Source: Eonycteris spelaea
Lineage: Eukaryota; Chordata; Mammalia; Chiroptera; Pteropodidae
Length of the DNA stretch: 64,000 nt
Direction: 5' to 3'
Assembly: GCA_003508835.1 (NCBI GenBank)
Contig: PUFA01000315.1
Span: 434,001 to 498,000, forward strand
In this document: in pieces, positions 48,360 through 59,724 of the stretch
How the letters are laid out: each line of letters opens with the position of its first letter
Position numbering within the stretch: position 1 is the stretch's first letter
Program-made: the position numbers and the translations under genes
The notes under the pieces: model-generated
What the model saw: the letters and a program-made list of their open reading frames with translations, nothing else
What the model was told of the DNA's origin: nothing
Database searches by the model: none

Positions 48360-48840
48360 AAGGAAAAGATGAGTGTTGTGAATTCACACAGACCCAGGAA
48401 ACTGCCCCACATCTGAAAATCTACCTCCCTAAGTGGAGGGCAGAGAAAGACTAAAGAAAGAGGCTGGCCATGCCAGTCTGGTAATTAATAGATTTTATTA
48501 TAGGAAACTTACAGAGGAGGCATGTCTTGGGCCCCTGCAAGACAAAATGGATCCTTGCGATGTTTGGCAGATGCCTAACAAGTATGTAGGATAAAAGGAT
48601 GGGAGGAATAGACATGGGTACTAGTACATAAATGCTACCAGATATGGAAATTAACAAGTTTGACCAGCCGAGAAAAATGGCCTATTCCATGAACCAGCAG
48701 TAGTTGGAGGCAGAGGAGGGGTGCTGATTTATATCAGAATGAACATCGATTATAAAATTAGACCATCTCCAAAGAGGGTGTGCAGTAAACATTCTCCCCC
48801 TTCTGGCCTGGGTCCAGCTCACAGGTTGGCAGTGGTCATG
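48360..48840. repeat. Possible unclassified LTR-like block
   Basis: More GC-rich than the flanks, non-coding, with an A/G-rich plus strand and a TTTATTATA phrase at 48493. It could be an old LTR in antisense, but I cannot name a family. Confidence 0.25.
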
Positions 48841-48948
48841 TCATGGAAGAGTCTCTTCCCTATAGGTGTGCGTTGGGTTAGTTAGGGATGTGCCTTGGAG
48901 GAATTGGCATTCGAGCTGTGCCTTCACTGAACTACAGACATATGGCGT

Positions 48949-49390
48949 ATTAGTGTCCTAGGGATGCAGTATCAAAGTACCACAAATTGGGTGGGTTAGA
49001 ACAACATAAATTTATTCCGTTATGGTGTAGGAGGCCAGGAGTCCTAATCGTGATGTTGGCAGGGTTGGCGCTTTCTCTGAAGGAGAATCTGTTACATGCC
49101 TTCTCCTGGGTTCTGGTGCTGGCCCCCAGCAATCCTAGCATTCCTTGGCTTGTAGCTGCCTAACTCCTATCTCTGCCTCTGTCTTCACATAGCCTTGCTC
49201 CCGTGAGGTGTCATCTTCTCCTCTTATAAGTATCCAGTCATACTGGATTTAAGATGCACCCTAATCCCATATGATTTCATCTTAACTTGATTACATTTAC
49301 AAAGAACTTTGTTCCAAATAAGGTCACATACACAGCTACTGGGGGAAGAACTTGGATATACCTTTTGTAGGGGCCAGAATTCAACCAACA
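48949..49390 (-). mobile_element. MLT1-like (MaLR) LTR, antisense
   Basis: On the minus strand it reads in MLT1 order: a start near TGTTGGTTGAATTCTGGCCCC, TGACCTTATTTGGAACAAAG, GTAATCAAGTTAAGATG, GGATTAGGGTGCATC, CTTATAAGAGGAGAAGATG, GGCAGAGATAGGAG, CTACAAGCCAAGGAATGC, CCAACCCTGCCAACATC, GGAATAAATTTATGTTGTT, CACCCAATTTGTGGTACTTTG and an end near GGACACTAATA. Solo LTR without internal genes. Open frames of 63-73 codons inside it are not genes. Confidence 0.88.
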
Positions 49391-49591
49391 GGCTGAGAGA
49401 AGAATATGCTGGTTCAGAAAGACAGTGTAAATGTGAGCAACACATTTTTGAATTCTCTAGTTATTTTTGTTATTTACTTGATTTTGACCCCCTTTTATGA
49501 TGTCAGGGACAATCAGTGCTTCTTTTGAAAGAAAAATACTAAAATTTTACTTTATATTTAAATTTCACCATTTAGTTGTTTTGGTTTGTCC

Positions 49592-49609
49592 TTTTTTTTT
49601 TTTTTTTTT
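49592..49609. repeat. T18 run
   Basis: Uninterrupted T run; no adjacent retroelement body recognised. Confidence 0.9.
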
Positions 49610-50243
49610 GCTATCAGCAGGGTATGATTTAGGGGAGATTTTATTATTTTTGAATATTGTAAAGTTGTCATGTAATTTTTATTTGAAAAGAATGATACTA
49701 ATGAAAAAATCAGAACAGCACAATTATTTTGCACAGTGCTTCTAGGACTAGCATTTCCTTATAATTTAGGACAAAAACGTTTCATTAAATTTTCTGATCT
49801 TTTTTTCTGTTTCTCTAATTAGCAGTGGTTTCTTGGTAAAACAAAGCAAATGAGCCCCTAAACATTCAAGGAAAAAAAATCTCATCTGAAGAATTAAATT
49901 AACAATGTAGCCAACATTGTAAAAACATCATTGAAACTGACAACCAATTTCTAGTCAAAATGAAAATAAGAATATATGAACCTCTTTATACTTAGAATTG
50001 GAAAATCAATGACAAAATGACTTTATTAGGTGGCTGTGTCAGTTATTTTAGTTATTTCTTATTATTTTTAATAGAAAAATGATACCACAGAATTGGAGAT
50101 TGAGTTTCTTTCTATCCAGATTAGAATTGCAGGATAATTTGTCCATATCCCCTTAAAGATAGTATGAATAATTGGAACATTGGACATGGAAACAATAATT
50201 GAGTTCGTTTATTACTTTATTTAGCTTTTTGAGTATAACAAAC

Positions 50244-50420
50244 ATTTGCCTCAAATAATCCCTTACTTGACATTTGGTCCTACCTAAAATGTCCATAGAG
50301 GCATTTGGTCCATGCCAAAGGTCATTGAAATTTGGTTCTGTCCAAGATGTCCATGAAAAAATTTGGTCTACCCCAAAGGTACTTCAAAATTTGGTCCTGT
50401 CTAAAAACATCTAAGCTTAG
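50244..50420 (+). repeat. Dimeric tandem repeat, 58-bp period
   Basis: The phrase ATTTGG(T/C)C starts at 50272, 50303, 50330, 50361 and 50389, and a decayed ATTTGCC copy at 50244, so spacings alternate 28, 31, 27, 31, 28. The 31-base units share ..CCTA/TGTC..AAAATGTCCAT; the 27/28-base units share CC..CAAAGGT. The array is therefore about three copies of a roughly 58-base dimer. No gene or named repeat explains it. Confidence 0.85.
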
Positions 50421-51790
50421 AAAACATCCCTGGGTTCAAATAGCTCATAATGTTTATTTATACTTTTGGTTTATAGGATTAATACATAAAGATGCTATTT
50501 ATTATGTTTATTCATCCAATATTGTGCTATGGCTGTACTGCCAATAATAACCCTTCTTGCCTCAGTAGTCTAGCTGGTAATGGTACATGGAATTAGGTAG
50601 ATCAGTTGTCAGGGGCCAAATGTCTTTGTGGATGTTTCAGATGGAATCAAATGTCTGCCAATCCAGATATTCATATATCTCATGAGCTTGTGCAATCAAA
50701 GGAACTCATCTTTATTTTCTTTAAGCAGTTTCAACCTTTCTTATACTATTGAAAATTTTCAGTCAATGCATTTAGGGCCATCTATGCATAAAAATCTTCT
50801 TAAGGAGGAAAATGAGTAGTTAGTAAAGGCCAATGAAGCAATTAACTATTCAGTTTTGCTACTGAAGAAATAATACAGTTTGTTGTCATAGAATAGGTAG
50901 CAAATCATCATAAAAATATTCATTACCCAACAGTTGAAGGAAAAATATATTCCATGTCTGATATATCAAGAGTACATCAATATGCTAATCAGAATATATC
51001 AACCAAAATAAAATATTAAGTTTAGAGAAAAATATTCAACGATAGACAATATTAGACTGTTTGGAAAGATATGATTTAAAAATAAAACTCCCTTATCTAT
51101 AGAGTGAAAAGATACCTTAACTTTCAGTTCCAAGCAGCAAACTAAATTAATAGACAATATCTGCCTCCTATATTAAGACTAGACATTTTACTAGTTACAG
51201 TCACTTCTGCAGCTTCACTTATTTTACTCCCAGATATCCATAATTTACATGGAAAGCACTTTGAAAAACAATCTGCAAAGAATAATCTTCTCAGATGACT
51301 GTCTTGTCTCCCTGTGAAAAATGTAATCATCCATAGCAGAACTTCTATCTACAAATCAGTCATTAGAGCTGGAAGGTCTTAAGCCAAGGACGAACAGTTA
51401 AAAAAAAAAAATCGACCTTTTAAGCTATCATCACTTTTGATTAATATGATATGTGCACATGAAAAAAAAATCTGTGAGCATATTTAGATAGATGGTGACC
51501 TAAACCCTATTATGGTTTGTCTTTCATACATAAAACCAGGGATTGACTTAGAGGCATGCATTTGATGCATTTGCAAGCCTGGGTTATATCAGAAGATCTC
51601 CAATAATGAGAAACTCTTTAGCATAGGACCATCAATCCTTCATAGTCTTTTAAATGTGGGCACACGTTACCTTAACTTTTGTGCTGCTGTTGAATATTTT
51701 TTTGGTTTTAGACAATAGAAAGGTGCTTGCAATGAAGCTTACTTCCAGTTTTTGTTTTTATTTAATTACCTGAATGACCTCCCTGCCACC
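50421..51790. other. No gene recognised
   Basis: AT-rich DNA without nameable repeats. Confidence 0.4.

Positions 51791-51818
<28 letters not shown>
51791..51818 (+). repeat. A28 run
   Basis: Twenty-eight uninterrupted A after CTGCCACC. No L1 or SINE body is visible upstream. Confidence 0.95.
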
Positions 51819-51821
<3 letters not shown>

Positions 51822-52869
51822 TAACTGCTGTGAGAAAGTGCTAAAAACAGACAAACAGCTAATAATTTGAATCTTGGAATTTAACTGTTAACACTAACTT
51901 AAAAAAATATAGAGGTGCTATCCTGTGTTTGTGTATGTGTGTGAGAGAGAAACAGGGAGAGACAAAGAGATGGAGGGAAGTATGGGGCGGGAGGGAGAGT
52001 TGTGATAAAATGTTGGAATAGTACACAAAATCTTGACAAATGCATTGATGCCCCACCGCCCTGTCCCCAGATGCATTGTAGTATGGAATATCTTACTACG
52101 CTTTTATATTTTGCAGGGTTTGCTTTTTCTATTCCTTATTATTTCTACATTTACTTGTTTCTCTAAATCACTCTTGTGAATCTTCTACCTTCTCTTTTCT
52201 CATTTCCAATTGTCATTTACTAGTTGTCCCCATGTTTAAATTAACATTTACTTATAGCCTCTTGAACATGTCAGAGTAAAGCACTCAATCTGGCAAACAG
52301 TCCTTTGGGATGTGCAAAAAATAAAGAAGTATTCTGGATTATAATTTCCTTTCTAAAGGTGAACTTTCTAAATTCAGGGCATATAAAATATTACACAGAC
52401 ATGAAATTGTTATTCGTGTGATGCACTCCTTGCACTTTGTATTTAACAAGGGAATTTTTGCCCGTGACTTTGTTTGTTATAGATAAATCTCTTTCCTCAC
52501 TGATTTTAAAAAAAGACTTAGAATACTCTTATTATTCGCTATAATTATAGTTATTTTTAGAAAAACTCAGAGCATGACATCATGCTTTATACTGGCCTCT
52601 TGGACAATGAATCAAAAAATGAGAAAACAAATGGGGAGTACTCATTCAAAAGAAAAATTTTTTAGTGGTTTTACCATAGAACATCTGAAATCTCTGTTTC
52701 CTTGCTATCTCATATTTATACTACAAATGATATTTGGCCAATTTGGAGCTCTCGTGACTACCAAAACAGGATTTTCGATGCTTACCTTTCTCTGGGTCTG
52801 TAGATTCATATGTTCAATTCATATATTCAATTGTCTGCTTGATGTCTCTGCCAAGTTATTTAGGAAACT
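51819..52869. other. No gene recognised
   Basis: AT-rich DNA; the 101-codon plus-strand open frame at 52574-52879 contains no recognisable domain and abuts an L2 copy. Confidence 0.4.
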
Positions 52870-53580
52870 AGCAAACTGAGCAAGACAAAACCAAACCCTC
52901 TTAATTCTCCTGCCCCCTCAATCTATTCTGTTCTTCACCCAGGCTTCCCTATGTCAGTAAATGGTACCATATACTTGCTTAAGCCAAAAATCTAGGAGTT
53001 GTTTTCGATTTTCTGACCCCTTCCTTCACATCCATTCTTCAGGAAGACCTGCCTATTTTACCTCCAGAGTAGATCCTGAATCAATCTCATTGTCTTCACT
53101 CGTGCTACTCCTCACCATAATACAAATTACCACCTTCTCCTGCCTAGACAACTGTAATATCCTTCTAACTGGTCTCCTTCTTCCACACTGGGCCCTTACT
53201 ATCCATAGTGACATTTTTTAAAAACATAAATTCTACCATAGCTCTTCTTTGTTTAAAATCCTCCAGTAGCTTCTCATTGCTTCTAGAATAAAACCCCAAT
53301 TCCTTCCCTGGTTCACATATTCTGGAAACTGCCTACCTCACCACTACCACTCACACCATCTTACCTCTAGCCCACTACTTTTTAATTAAATGGACTTTTC
53401 TGTTTCCTTTTTACATGTTAATCCTGGTCTTTCCTTAGGCTCTTGGCAGTAGCTAAACAATGCTCTACTTGCAGCATCATCTTGTTGATCTCTGTGTAGC
53501 ACTGGCCGCATCTTATCATCCAGAAGTTAGCATAAATATCACCTCCAGCATAAATATCTCCCTGAACAGTTTTAAATAGC
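52870..53580 (+). mobile_element. L2 LINE, longest copy in window
   Basis: Follows L2 sense order: CTGCCCCCTCAATC, TCAGTAAATGGTACCA, GAAGACCTGCCTATTTTACCTCC, TGCCTAGACAACTGTAATATCCTTCTAACTGGTCTCC, TGACATTTTTTAAAAACATAAATTC, CAAAGTCCTCC-type AAAATCCTCCAGTAGCTTCTC, AGAATAAAACCCCAATTCC and GCATAAATATCACCTCC. ORF2-derived open frame of 86 codons (52961-53221) is a remnant of the L2 C-terminal reading frame or chance. Ancient and inactive. Confidence 0.85.
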
Positions 53581-53589
53581 CACCTAGTC

Positions 53590-54035
53590 ACTAATTGTAT
53601 GAGTAAATTATTGCCACGACTCCAAACCCCCCAAATTTCAATGATTTACAACAATATTTTTCGTGCTTACAGATCAGTGGGACAGCTCTAGTTCAGGCTA
53701 AAGCTTGTCTAGGCTTGGCTTCCGGCTTTCTCAGATTCAAGAGTGCTTCATATGACAAGGCACAACATCAAAGGGGCAGAGACATATTTTACCCAGATTC
53801 ATATAATTGATAAGAATAACGAAAATGTTCTCAGAAACACTCAGGGACTTCACCTCATGTCTTATTGGCTCAGATGGTGTCATATACTCATACTGAAGCC
53901 AAACATTGGCAAAGACAATGGCGTTACTGTTAGACTAATCAACACTCATTCAGGAAGTAGTGAAGCTTCTCCTGCAGCACGTGGTCACTTGGAGAATGAC
54001 CACAAAAAAAGAAAATCAGGATTCTGTTAGGAGGA
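53590..54035 (-). repeat. Old retroelement-like repeat, unclassified
   Basis: Order TTGCCACGACTCCAAACC, CAATGATTTACAACAATA, CTTATTGGCTCAGATGGTGTCAT and GAAAATCAGGATTCTGTTAGGAGGAAGG resembles a common mammalian LTR-type repeat read in antisense. Family name not assigned; the 95-codon frame within it is not a gene. Confidence 0.45.
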
Positions 54036-54417
54036 AGGGAATAGATAAAAGGCTGTTGGTAAAGCAATTTTAAATTAATATCAGCAAATATAAATAACAA
54101 CAGAGGCTTAATGAAGTAGCTGTAGTGGGTAGAACATAATTATGCATATGTTGATGGAATTGATATATATATATTTTTTTTCCCCAGAGTAAGTTTTAGT
54201 CACTCTTCCCCAATTCTATTGTGATATTCCTGAAGTTCTGAGTTACCATCTAGAAAGCTGGACTGTACCAATCCAGTATCACTATTATAGTCCAAATTCT
54301 GATTTGCAAAACAGATAAATTAAGCAACCCCTGCTCGGAAAGAATTTTAAACAAGAACTAATTCCCTCTGCATATAATTACTTTATGTTTTTGTTAAAGA
54401 GTGATGATCTCTCAGTT

Positions 54418-54419
<2 letters not shown>

Positions 54420-54458
<39 letters not shown>
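54420..54458. repeat. T39 homopolymer
   Basis: Thirty-nine uninterrupted T between AGTTAA and AGCAAATAAGG, the longest homopolymer in the window. I recognise no retroelement on the 3' side. Confidence 0.97.
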
Positions 54459-54460
<2 letters not shown>

Positions 54461-55189
54461 CAAATAAGGCCTTCTTAGGAGAAAATCTATATAGTAAGCC
54501 TCTTGGCTTCTAATACTGTTCTCTGGCTAACAAGGAGAATGGAACAGATTCCTTTTTCCAAATTCTGCATGCTGATAGAGTTAATTCTCAAGTACAGCTT
54601 ATAACATCACCATTTCATAGATGATCAGCAAGGTTATATCTTTTGGCATACAGTCCTATTTCCCCAGGTGAAACTTCTATTTCATGCTTCAGAGACTAAC
54701 TAGTGTATACTGCTTCCTGCCCTCTGCTACCTATCTGATAAGATCTTGTCTCATTCCAGCTATATATGGTCATAATGACTTTATGACAAATATATTTGAC
54801 TGACAATCATAGATAACATGATCATAAATTCAATCTTCCCAGATTAACAAATGATTGCAGAGCTCTTCATATGTAAAATGTCTCATAATATTCATGCATT
54901 CATTCAGTCAGTCTTTGAAGAATTAATGAGCACTTAGAATGATTAATTGATTTATCTTTGGGTATAATAGATATCAATTAGATATAATATCTATTGGATA
55001 TAACTAACATGCTAAGTCAGGTAAAATTAAGTTACTCTTTAAAACTGAGATTGAAGCAGTCATTAGTGTAATGAGTATTTAGCAGTAAACTTGAAGGAGG
55101 AAATTTACGTGCTAAGTTTCAGGGTTCCTGCAGGACCTTCTTAGAGATGGTCTCAACTTCTTCCCTTCTCAAAGGAGATAAATTCAAAC
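54459..55189. other. No gene recognised
   Basis: AT-rich DNA. A small palindrome, AATAGATAT..ATATCTATT, lies at about 54967-54996. Confidence 0.4.
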
Positions 55190-55350
55190 TTGGGAAATTA
55201 TTGTAATTTCTTTAATTAGCATCTGAAAATTTTAAATCATGCTAATTTGCAAAAATGCTGTAGATTTAATGATTTATTTTTTGAGAGAGAAAATTTGTCA
55301 CTGGTTAGTTTCTGTCATTGTTAATTAGCATGGTCCGTGCCATTTTCTAA
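55190..55350. promoter_or_regulatory. Candidate homeobox/POU motif cluster
   Basis: The 11-mer TTAATTAGCAT occurs twice in the same orientation (55212-55222 and 55321-55331). Between them lies ATGCTAATTTGCAA (55239-55252), which overlaps an octamer-type ATTTGCA with a TAAT core, and TTTAATGATTTA. TAATTA is the core site for many homeodomain proteins and ATTTGCAT-like sites bind POU proteins. Texture is that of a conserved noncoding element; conservation was not testable. Confidence 0.3.
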
Positions 55351-55559
55351 TATGTAAATATGGTTTCCTACAAGTGTACAGAGCATAAAACATTGTTAGT
55401 AAGCACATAGCTACCAGTAGATGACAGACCTTAGAGAGAGAACCCATTACTTAAAGATAGTCATGGCAAACTTTATAAATTCCACTGTTGGCATCAATTT
55501 AAAAAAAAAAATTCTAGGCCATGAGATCAACATTACCCATTTAAAGCCAGTTTATCCAT

Positions 55560-55740
55560 TTCAAATGAAACTGGGTTCTAGTTTCACTTCTGTTATATAT
55601 TATCTGTGTGACGTTGGTGAACTTCAGTCTTCATATCAGTCAAATAGGGATGAATTCAATTGCTCTTCCTATACCATAGACTTGTTAAGATGATGAAATG
55701 AAATGGAAATGTACTAAATTTCCTTGAAAACTCCAATGTG
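55560..55740 (+). repeat. MIR SINE
   Basis: CTGGGTTCTAGTTTCACTTCTG, TATCTGTGTGACGTTGGTGAACTTCAGTCTTC, CAAATAGGGATGA and GACTTGTTAAGATGATGAAATGA follow the MIR order in full. Confidence 0.8.
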
Positions 55741-55839
55741 TTATATAAATTCAAGGTTTTGAAATTTATGATTATTGCGGTAGTTGTGACCTAAGAATTC
55801 CAACAGTGATGTTCAAATATGGAATATTTTTCACATTTG

Positions 55840-56220
55840 TTTTTCTTTGTCAGACTCCCCCGCTTCAGTCATTTTTGGTATAGAAGAGTTGCATTTCAGT
55901 CAACCTGAGATACTGTATGTGCGTGTCCATTTCGAAGCCCTTTTCCAGGATTCAGGCCGAGCTCCCACACAGCTGCAGAGTCCCAGTGACCAAAAGAGTC
56001 CGGTGTCTGAACTTGTTACTCTCTCCCCTTTCAGCTCACCACGTCCATGCAGCTGCAGAAGCTGCAGGTGTGTGTGTGTGGTAATGTCTGCTCCACAAAT
56101 GGCCATAATTTGGTGGTGGCAATCATGGTCCCCTCTTTTGTCAGTCATTATTGTTTCTCCACCTAACACCAGCTGTCTGCTGGCTCAACTCCTCGCCCCT
56201 GGCGTGTAAATTCTGGCTCT
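55840..56220 (+). other. GC-richer block with a possible 33-nt exon
   Basis: A GC-rich stretch with a 120-codon open frame (55847-56209). Within it a strong acceptor (a pyrimidine run ending in CAG at 56032-56034) and a donor (CAG/GTGTGT at 56065-56073) bracket 33 bases with no stop in at least two frames. I do not recognise a peptide; it may be chance or part of an old repeat. Confidence 0.2.
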
Positions 56221-56389
56221 CTCCTTAGCGTATTTGTTAGTTTTGGGAACCTGCATTGGCTTCTTCTTAGCTAGTGGATGATTCTTTCTACTTTACAGTT
56301 CTCTAGAGGGGGAGACTTGTAACTGGGATCTCCCTAATTCAGTGGGCAACTCTCATAAGACACTGAAAAATGGCTTAAGCCTGACAGGG

Positions 56390-56431
56390 TTTTTTTTTTT
56401 TTTTTTCTTTCTTTTTTCTTTCTTTCTTTCT
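56390..56431. repeat. T run and (CTTT)n
   Basis: T17 followed by an irregular CTTT array. Confidence 0.92.
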
Positions 56432-56999
56432 TAGGGAGTACTCAGGCATCCATGTAGGCTAACCAGTGGGATTGCAGACTACTTTTGCACACTGTGCTAG
56501 GCATTCAGGCTCTCAATTTACCTTTAGAATTTCCCCCATATTCTGACAGAATGAGGTTCATCTTCAGGCTTGTGTCTCTGTAGCTTGGGAGTCGGGACAA
56601 GAAAAACTCACTTCCCCCGAAATGGGGATGGAGGTGGGCAAGTTATCATTGATAACTCACAAGCTCTCTGTGCAGATGGCAGAGTTAGGAGAAGGGGCAG
56701 TGTTTTGCCACAACAGTCCTCTGGAATACTGCTACTTATAAAACGTTATGATGAAGGTACTTCTGCTGCTTTTCTTTGAATTTTGTAGGTGAATCATGCA
56801 CTTCCTTTTGTTCTCAGCTCTGAACTGTTTCTAATGTAGTCTCTACCTGGGGTGGAAGCCCTGAGGTAACAGAAGTGCTCTGTACACCTAATTTTAATTT
56901 ACATTTTTATGAATACTTAATTGTCTCATGACTCATTACATTTGGTCCATGCCTGATTTAAAGGTTCTGGTCATATCAGACTATCAGTCAGCTGTTTAC

Positions 57000-57386
57000 A
57001 AATACTCCTCAACTTACAATGGGGTTATGTCCATGTAAACCCATTGTAATTTGAAAATAATGCAAGTCAGAATTACATTTATCCTACCGAAAATCATAGC
57101 CTAGCCTACCTTAAATGTGCTCAGAACACAATATCCAAAAAATGCTGGCAACACAGTACACTGAGGAGTATTGGTTGTTTAAGCTTGTGATCCTGTGCCT
57201 GACAAGGAGCGTGGCTCACTGCTGCTGCCCAGCATCACGAGAGCATTGTATCATGTATTGCTAACCTGGGGAACAATCAAAATTCAAAATTAGAAGTAAG
57301 ATTTCTACTGAATAATTATTACTGTCACATTATCAACAAGTCCAAAAATCATAATTTGAATGATTCTAACTCAGGGACCATCTGTA
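57000..57386 (+). mobile_element. Tigger-like MITE (mariner class)
   Basis: Begins ATACTCCTCAACTTACAATGGGGTTATGTCC, continues GTAAACCCATTGTAATTTGAAAAT, CTAGCCTACCTTAAATGTGCTCAGAACAC and ends AACTCAGGGACCATCTGT, matching a nonautonomous Tigger-type DNA transposon with terminal inverted repeats. It has an internal hairpin, TTACAATGGG with CCCATTGTAA. No transposase is present. Exact family (for example one of the MER2/MER8-type elements) not certain. Confidence 0.75.
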
Positions 57387-57429
57387 CTTACCTATTTCAT
57401 TTGCTTGATTGGAGCTTTTTAAATACAGC

Positions 57430-57510
57430 AGCTGCTCAAAGGCTGGCACATAGTAGATGCACAGTACTGTTTGTTACGTGAATGAATAAAATAGATGAAT
57501 GAATGAAACT
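57430..57510 (+). repeat. L2 LINE extreme 3' end
   Basis: AAAGGCTGGCACATAGTAGATGCACAGTA followed by TGAATGAATAAA and TGAATGAATG is the L2 terminal wording. Confidence 0.75.
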
Positions 57511-58585
57511 CTGGAAATTCAAGGGCAGCACTTTCTCTTTAATTACTACGTGACCATGAGCAACTTTCTAGATCGCAAATATTATACTATCCCTGTTAGA
57601 CATTTGCTATTCTTTTTAATCATTATGGTTTTGTAAGTTTACATCAACATATATGCATTTGTCATATACTGAGTACAGGGCAACTGGGTATTCAGAAAAT
57701 AGTTTTCTGTTCCTTATAGAAAAGGTTTCACTGCATTTTTTCCCAGAAGCCAACAGTAGGAGGATGCAGCATCAAGTGATGAATTAAACTTCCCCCCTGA
57801 TATCTACGTATACGCCTGAGTTAGTATGACTTTGATTTTTCTTTTAACAGCGAAGCTAGAGGTGGCTTCCAGAAGATTCTCTTATGTTTGAAGCGAGAAC
57901 ATTTAGAAACCTTCTCCCCTGAGGCTATGGCAGAGTTTGTCTTATTAAATAATCTCAGCACGACCTTTTAGTAAGCTTCAGTTTTGTAATTTAATCCTTT
58001 GAAGGAATAGTTTATTTTGCCCGTCTTCCTCTTAATTTTGTGTATATTTATCTCTTCTTTTTGGATTTTAGAACTAATATTAACTTTTTCTTTTTTTTAA
58101 ATTTGAGCTGAAGAGAAACCAGAGTAAGTTGTTCAATTACCCTTGACATTTCTGTAGCAGTGAAGTGTAAACTTTTTTACGGAATTCACAGCATGTCCTC
58201 ACCTTACTGTTTCAGCTGTTCGGTTCATGTCAGTAAATTTGTCGCCTCTGTGTGCTCCTCAGCAGTTGCAAATGTTCAGTTATTTGCATGGTTCACAATG
58301 AAGTCTGATTTGAGAATTCTGATTCATATTCATGCCCTCTTTATATAAAGTTTTTCATACTATTCCTTTATTCTATAAAGTTTTCTTTAGTTTTGCTCTT
58401 GTACATAATGACACACTAGTGTTCTCAAACTTTTGTTTTTAAATCTAGGTTGTTTTTTCATTCAACATACAACTAATGTGGGTCAGGTAGAAAACAGACT
58501 ATCTTAAGGGGCTTAGAACTGATAACACTTAGGAAAAAAGTATTTTAAAGATATATCATCTTGAAGTTAGTCTGTAATCCTAGTG
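57511..58585. other. No gene recognised
   Basis: AT-rich DNA. A 58.1-58.35 kb stretch holds a 62-codon open frame with no recognisable domain. Confidence 0.4.
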
Positions 58586-58735
58586 TAGTGGTTTCCAAAC
58601 ATTAAAATACAAATTGCTGGGTCCTGTTCCCTCATCATAAGCTTCTGATTTAGTAGGACTGAGGGGGAGGCTGAGAATTTCTAGCAGGTTCCCAGGTAAT
58701 GCTGATATTCCTTGCCCTGTGAACACATACAAGTG
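58586..58735 (+). mobile_element. MER5A-like hAT MITE
   Basis: Follows MER5A closely: AGTGGTTTCCAAACATTAAAATACA, AATTGCTGGGTCCTGTTCCC, TTCTGATTTAGTAGGACTGAGGGGGAGGCTGAGAATTT and CAGGTTCCCAGGTAATGCTGATATTCC. MER5A is a short nonautonomous hAT-Charlie transposon with no coding capacity. The right terminal repeat is eroded. Confidence 0.9.
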
Positions 58736-58789
58736 GGCAATTAGGGAAATACATTAGTAATATGAAATAAGCAGAGGAAAATGATATTG

Positions 58790-59092
58790 CACCCTAAGAA
58801 TTCACTGTAGGATGTCCCCTTGCTGACAGCCAGAAAGAAGGAAATGGGGATCCCCTGGCACTGAATTCTGCCAACAACCTGAATGAGCTTGTAAGTGGAT
58901 TCATGCCCAGAGACTCTAGAAAAGACAGAAGGTCTTGGCTTTGGTCTTGGGAAATTCTAAGCAGAGATCCAGTTAAGTCACATTGTATCCTGACTTCTAA
59001 GTCACAGAAGTTGTGAGATAATAAATGGGGATTGTTTTAAGACATTAAATTTGTGATAATTTTTTTCAGTAGCAATAGAGAACTAAGATACA
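58790..59092 (+). mobile_element. MLT1-like (MaLR) LTR 3' part
   Basis: Starts inside the LTR with CTGACAGCCAGAAAGAAGGAAATGGGGATCC, then CACTGAATTCTGCCAACAACCTGAATGAGCTTG, CAGAGACTCTAGAAAAGAC, CAGAGATCCAGTTAAGTC, GAGATAATAAATGGGGATTGTTTTAAGACATTAA and GTAGCAATAGAGAACTAAGATA. Same general LTR family as the copy at 24.2-24.85 kb, but 5' truncated. Confidence 0.85.
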
Positions 59093-59724
59093 TAGAAGAG
59101 ATCATAGTTATTCCCTAAAAACTATGTGGACAGACCGCTCTCCCAAAATATGTGGTTATTCTATTCTACACATGTTGGCTTACATTTTATAGTCTTAGAA
59201 AGCAAAATAAAGGTCTGGTAAACTGTTTTTCAGAGTGTGTTCCATGGAGAAAAGATGGATAATTTGTCTCTTGAGGAGTCACAATTTACATGTTCATATA
59301 AAGGCTCTGCTGGGTCCCGCAAGAAGGAAAAAAGACATTGATTTGTCTAACTCAATAGTTTTTTTTTTCAAATTTATTTGACCACTGAATCTTTTAAAAA
59401 GGAAGTGTTGAGACTACTACCTAAAACTCATTAAAATACATAGAACTAGTGGTCCAAAGACCGCTGATATTGGAACTCTTTTGTGCTTGACATGTAGGAA
59501 ATAATTCCAAATTTCATTTCTCTGGACTCAGGTTCTGAAATGTCTATTTTAAGTGATAACATTTTTTTCTAGTGAATTTAATAAAAAAGTATTCCTGCCC
59601 CATCATATAAAAGTAGATGTTGAAAAAATACCCATAGGCTAGGCAGATAATTTAAGTGAGTGAGGTAGCTGATTATAGGTAAATAGGAAGTCACGTGTCT
59701 CATTTTTACATATGAATTTTTCTA

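Noticed and set aside
50244..50420. CRISPR-like array
   Set aside because: Units are diverged, adjacent without constant repeats and unique spacers, and the genome is mammalian.
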